A stretch of 42,021 nucleotides of DNA from contig JACOUX010000067.1 of the NCBI GenBank assembly GCA_016177615.1, positions 1-42,021 on the forward strand, read 5' to 3'. Under the pieces are notes generated by a model. The model was not told the origin of the DNA. It worked only from the letters and a program-made list of their open reading frames with translations, and ran no database searches. The stretch's first letter is position 1. Every line of letters begins with the position of its first letter. The position numbers and the translations under genes are program-made. Positions 39,810 through 42,021 of the stretch are shown here, one piece after another. The DNA comes from Candidatus Woesearchaeota archaeon (GTDB lineage: Archaea > Nanobdellota > Nanobdellia > Woesearchaeales > GW2011-AR4).

Positions 39810-42021
39810 TGGCATTATTCGGAGAATCAAAAAAGCCGTTCACATATGAGGTGCTAAGGGAAGGTGAAGAGGTCATTTTAATGGTGGACTTGGAGCAGTA
39901 CCCACACAGCCCTTCGCTTGAAGATGACTCAATATGCATGTCGCGTACAGTTGACATCCTCGCAGAAGCAGGAAATGTAACTAAAATAGTATACACCCAA
40001 AAAAGGAATTATGAATATGACTACAACCAGACTTTGCTTATTCAGGAGATAGCCCATCTTTACCTTCAGCTTGCAAAAAGAAAGGAAATCACAGGCTATG
40101 GCAATATGCTTTCAAGCCCTCAATGCTCAAGATGGGCCGGGAAATGGTATTCTTCTGTCCAGGACATCACAGGAGATTTGATGAAAAGGGACCCAATAGG
40201 GGCATTTGTCGAGCTGAAAAGAATGGCAAGGGACGAGAGGATAAGGATTGACAAGTCTGTTGATCCAAACTATCAAGAGTGCTCAAAAAAATATATTTCT
40301 GTCCTCCAGTACCTCATGGCGCTGATGGAAAAGACAAAGCTCATAGCCATGGCAAAGCCTTATCTTTCAGGCTATAAGATTGCAGAGCGCTCGGTTTACA
40401 GAAGAATATTCTCTCCAGACATAAGGCCTGATTTCATGTTCACAAAGCTGATGGCAAATTACCCTGCTGAGGGGGAAGAGATTGACAGCTATTTCGTTGA
40501 TAAGGATACAGAAGTGACAATCTTCCAGCTGCCAGATAATGTGCAGTACATGTACCACCTTGTGCCGCCAGAATTCAAGCTTAGCGAGGAAAAATATGAG
40601 ATTGTTGATACGGCAAGGAAAATAATGGCAGAGCACAAGCCTACAAGGCAGGAATTCATTGATCCGGAAAGGATGAGGCAGGTTTTCTACAACATTGGCT
40701 CGGACCTGATCGATGAGCTGGTTAATTACAGAAAGCTAAGCTTTACATCAGAGGAAATAGATGAAATGACAAAAATTCTAGTTAGGTATACTGTAGGGTT
40801 TGGGTTAATAGAAGTGCTCCTCCAGGATGAAAAAGTCCAGGATATAACAATAAACTCTCCTATGGGGGAAACGCCAATTTTCATAGTGCATCAGGACTAT
40901 GCTGATTGCATGACAAATATAGTTCCAACAATGCCTGAGTCTGAGTCATGGGCATCAAAGCTAAGGCTGATTTCAGGCAGGCCGCTTGATGAGGCAAACC
41001 CGATACTAGACACAGAGCTGAGCATTCCAGGTGCTAATGCAAGAATTGCAGTTGTAGCGCCTCCCTTAAACCCTACAGGGCTTGCATATGCTTTTAGAAG
41101 GCATAGGGACAAGCCATGGACTTTGCCTTTGTTCATCAAGAACAAGATGATGAACCCAATGGCAGCAGGAATCCTAAGTTTCATGATAGACGGCTCAAGG
41201 TCAATGCTTGTTGCAGGGACAAGAAGTGCAGGAAAGACGAGCTTATTAGGCGCTATGCTTGTTGAGCTTATGAGAAAATATCGCGTGATTACGATAGAAG
41301 ATAGTGTTACAGGAGACAGCAATATCTTTATCCAAAGGAACAACAAAATAGAAAAGACGACAATAGGCGCTTTGGTTGATGGCTTAATAAGCAAATATGG
41401 CAAATGGTATAATCTTACAGAGCATGAAGCCACAGGCAATCCGGAAAACATAAAAGTATTTGCAATGGACAAAAAAGGGAAAATAAAGCTTGCAGCAGTA
41501 AGCAAATTCATAAGGCACAAAGTCAAAAAGCCGATTTATAAAATCACCACAAGAACTGGAAGAACAATAAAAGTCACTGGCGACCATTCTCTTTTCGGAT
41601 TGGATTCAGATGCAAAAGTAGCGGAAGTTAAATCTAATGCGCTGAACGTCGGAGATCACATAGCAGTCCCAAGATTCACTCCAAATAATAACAAGCCAAT
41701 TAGGAGACTGCAAATGCTTGATGAATTATGCAAAATACCAAATGTATTTTTCCGTGGAGCATCAATAGAGGAATTAATTTCAAAATATAAAAATGAGATA
41801 AAACAACTCGGAAAATCCTCAGGATATGATAAGTCAACAATAAGAAGCTGGATTAAAAAAGGCTTCCTGCCGGGCGAAATAGTTTCATCTTTGGCAGATA
41901 GCGGCATACATGCAGGAAACGGAGTTTCGTTTTCTTATAATAACAGCCTTACAAAAATTCCGGCTAACATAGAGCTAAGCGAAGAATTTCTCACATTTAT
42001 AGGGCTTTGGATAGCTGACGG
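39809..42021 (+). CDS. GspE/TadA-type secretion or pilus ATPase with intein (3' partial)
   Basis: The frame is open to the right edge (737 codons). The host part covers residues 1-498, with an N-terminal domain typical of archaeal pilus or archaellum ATPases, VQDITINSP, FRRHRDKPWTLP and Walker A AGTRSAGKTS (470-478). At the Walker B region VITIED the host sequence breaks and an intein begins with Ser (position 41303). The ATPase would power assembly of type IV pilus-like filaments at the membrane. Its start overlaps the RHH gene stop. Confidence 0.9.
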   Translation, partial: MALFGESKKPFTYEVLREGEEVILMVDLEQYPHSPSLEDDSICMSRTVDILAEAGNVTKIVYTQKRNYEYDYNQTLLIQEIAHLYLQLAKRKEITGYGNMLSSPQCSRWAGKWYSSVQDITGDLMKRDPIGAFVELKRMARDERIRIDKSVDPNYQECSKKYISVLQYLMALMEKTKLIAMAKPYLSGYKIAERSVYRRIFSPDIRPDFMFTKLMANYPAEGEEIDSYFVDKDTEVTIFQLPDNVQYMYHLVPPEFKLSEEKYEIVDTARKIMAEHKPTRQEFIDPERMRQVFYNIGSDLIDELVNYRKLSFTSEEIDEMTKILVRYTVGFGLIEVLLQDEKVQDITINSPMGETPIFIVHQDYADCMTNIVPTMPESESWASKLRLISGRPLDEANPILDTELSIPGANARIAVVAPPLNPTGLAYAFRRHRDKPWTLPLFIKNKMMNPMAAGILSFMIDGSRSMLVAGTRSAGKTSLLGAMLVELMRKYRVITIEDSVTGDSNIFIQRNNKIEKTTIGALVDGLISKYGKWYNLTEHEATGNPENIKVFAMDKKGKIKLAAVSKFIRHKVKKPIYKITTRTGRTIKVTGDHSLFGLDSDAKVAEVKSNALNVGDHIAVPRFTPNNNKPIRRLQMLDELCKIPNVFFRGASIEELISKYKNEIKQLGKSSGYDKSTIRSWIKKGFLPGEIVSSLADSGIHAGNGVSFSYNNSLTKIPANIELSEEFLTFIGLWIAD
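41303..42021 (+). other. Intein with LAGLIDADG endonuclease in the ATPase (3' partial)
   Basis: SVTGDSNIFI opens the intein with a Ser nucleophile right after VITIED. Block B is present as TGRTIKVTGDHSLFG (H in the T-x-x-H motif), followed by LNVGDHIAVPR. An HTH-like segment (DKSTIRSWIKKGFLPGE) and the first LAGLIDADG-type motif FLTFIGLWIADG end at the window edge. The insertion at Walker B of a P-loop ATPase is a favoured intein site. Confidence 0.88.

Overview
The window looks like part of an AT-rich archaeal chromosome, most likely a DPANN archaeon (Woesearchaeota-like; this lineage call is inference). The evidence is: TATA-box promoters close to start codons, the archaeal form of PEP carboxylase, tRNA genes with bulge-helix-bulge (BHB) introns, an archaeal pilus-type secretion ATPase carrying an intein, and many MNT/HEPN and PIN modules.

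Region 1 (1-13.0 kb) is an accessory locus built around a giant surface-type protein (2-6589, open at the left edge). It has GNVGIGTT repeats, an embedded Hint/intein-like domain, six kelch-like repeats and a phage-tailspike-like C-terminal domain. Downstream lie four start-less copies of its C-terminal part (8131-8667, 9265-9442, a relic at 10104-10139, and 12214-13035). They are separated by small modules: a zinc-ribbon protein with a PD-(D/E)XK nuclease domain and its truncated sibling, a PIN gene with a small partner, a broken DUF433/DUF5615 pair, a retropepsin-like/DUF5678 pair and a HEPN/MNT pair. A GC-rich 20-bp sequence that encodes the repeat core of the giant protein also occurs in inverted orientation inside the linkers of other genes.

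Most striking are three tRNA-Leu genes (CAG, CAA, UAA). Each has a 23-28 nt BHB intron at the same unusual place, the T-loop. Two of them lie in frame inside the giant ORF, within its Hint domain; the third is at 18730. Each is preceded by a degenerate copy of its own 5' two-thirds and by a TATA box followed by TTTCGGT.

Region 2 (13.0-21.5 kb) holds a cysteine-rich secreted protein broken by a frameshift, a DEAD-box helicase, a TrhO-type rhodanese, tRNA-Leu(UAA), PEP carboxylase and two unknown proteins. Two perfect hairpins (17053-17142) stand in front of an orphan gene.

Region 3 (21.5-29 kb) is a complete branched-chain amino acid type ABC transporter (LivJ-H-M-G-F order) with an HTH-MNT/HEPN pair inserted inside the operon, followed by a truncated Lrp and a DUF2080-MNT fusion with a small partner.

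Region 4 (29-37.1 kb) is a metal and thiol island: CopA-type ATPase with a YHS domain, a 51-aa Cys-rich protein, membrane proteins with CC-HH, CPLC and Cys-rich motifs, a PadR regulator with a Cys-rich tail, a TlpA-like lipoprotein and a membrane-tethered winged-helix regulator. Region 5 (37.1-42.0 kb) has bacterial-type Lgt, a membrane protein, a nitrilase-family hydrolase, a ribbon-helix-helix regulator with two identical palindromes upstream, and a GspE-type ATPase whose intein runs off the right edge.
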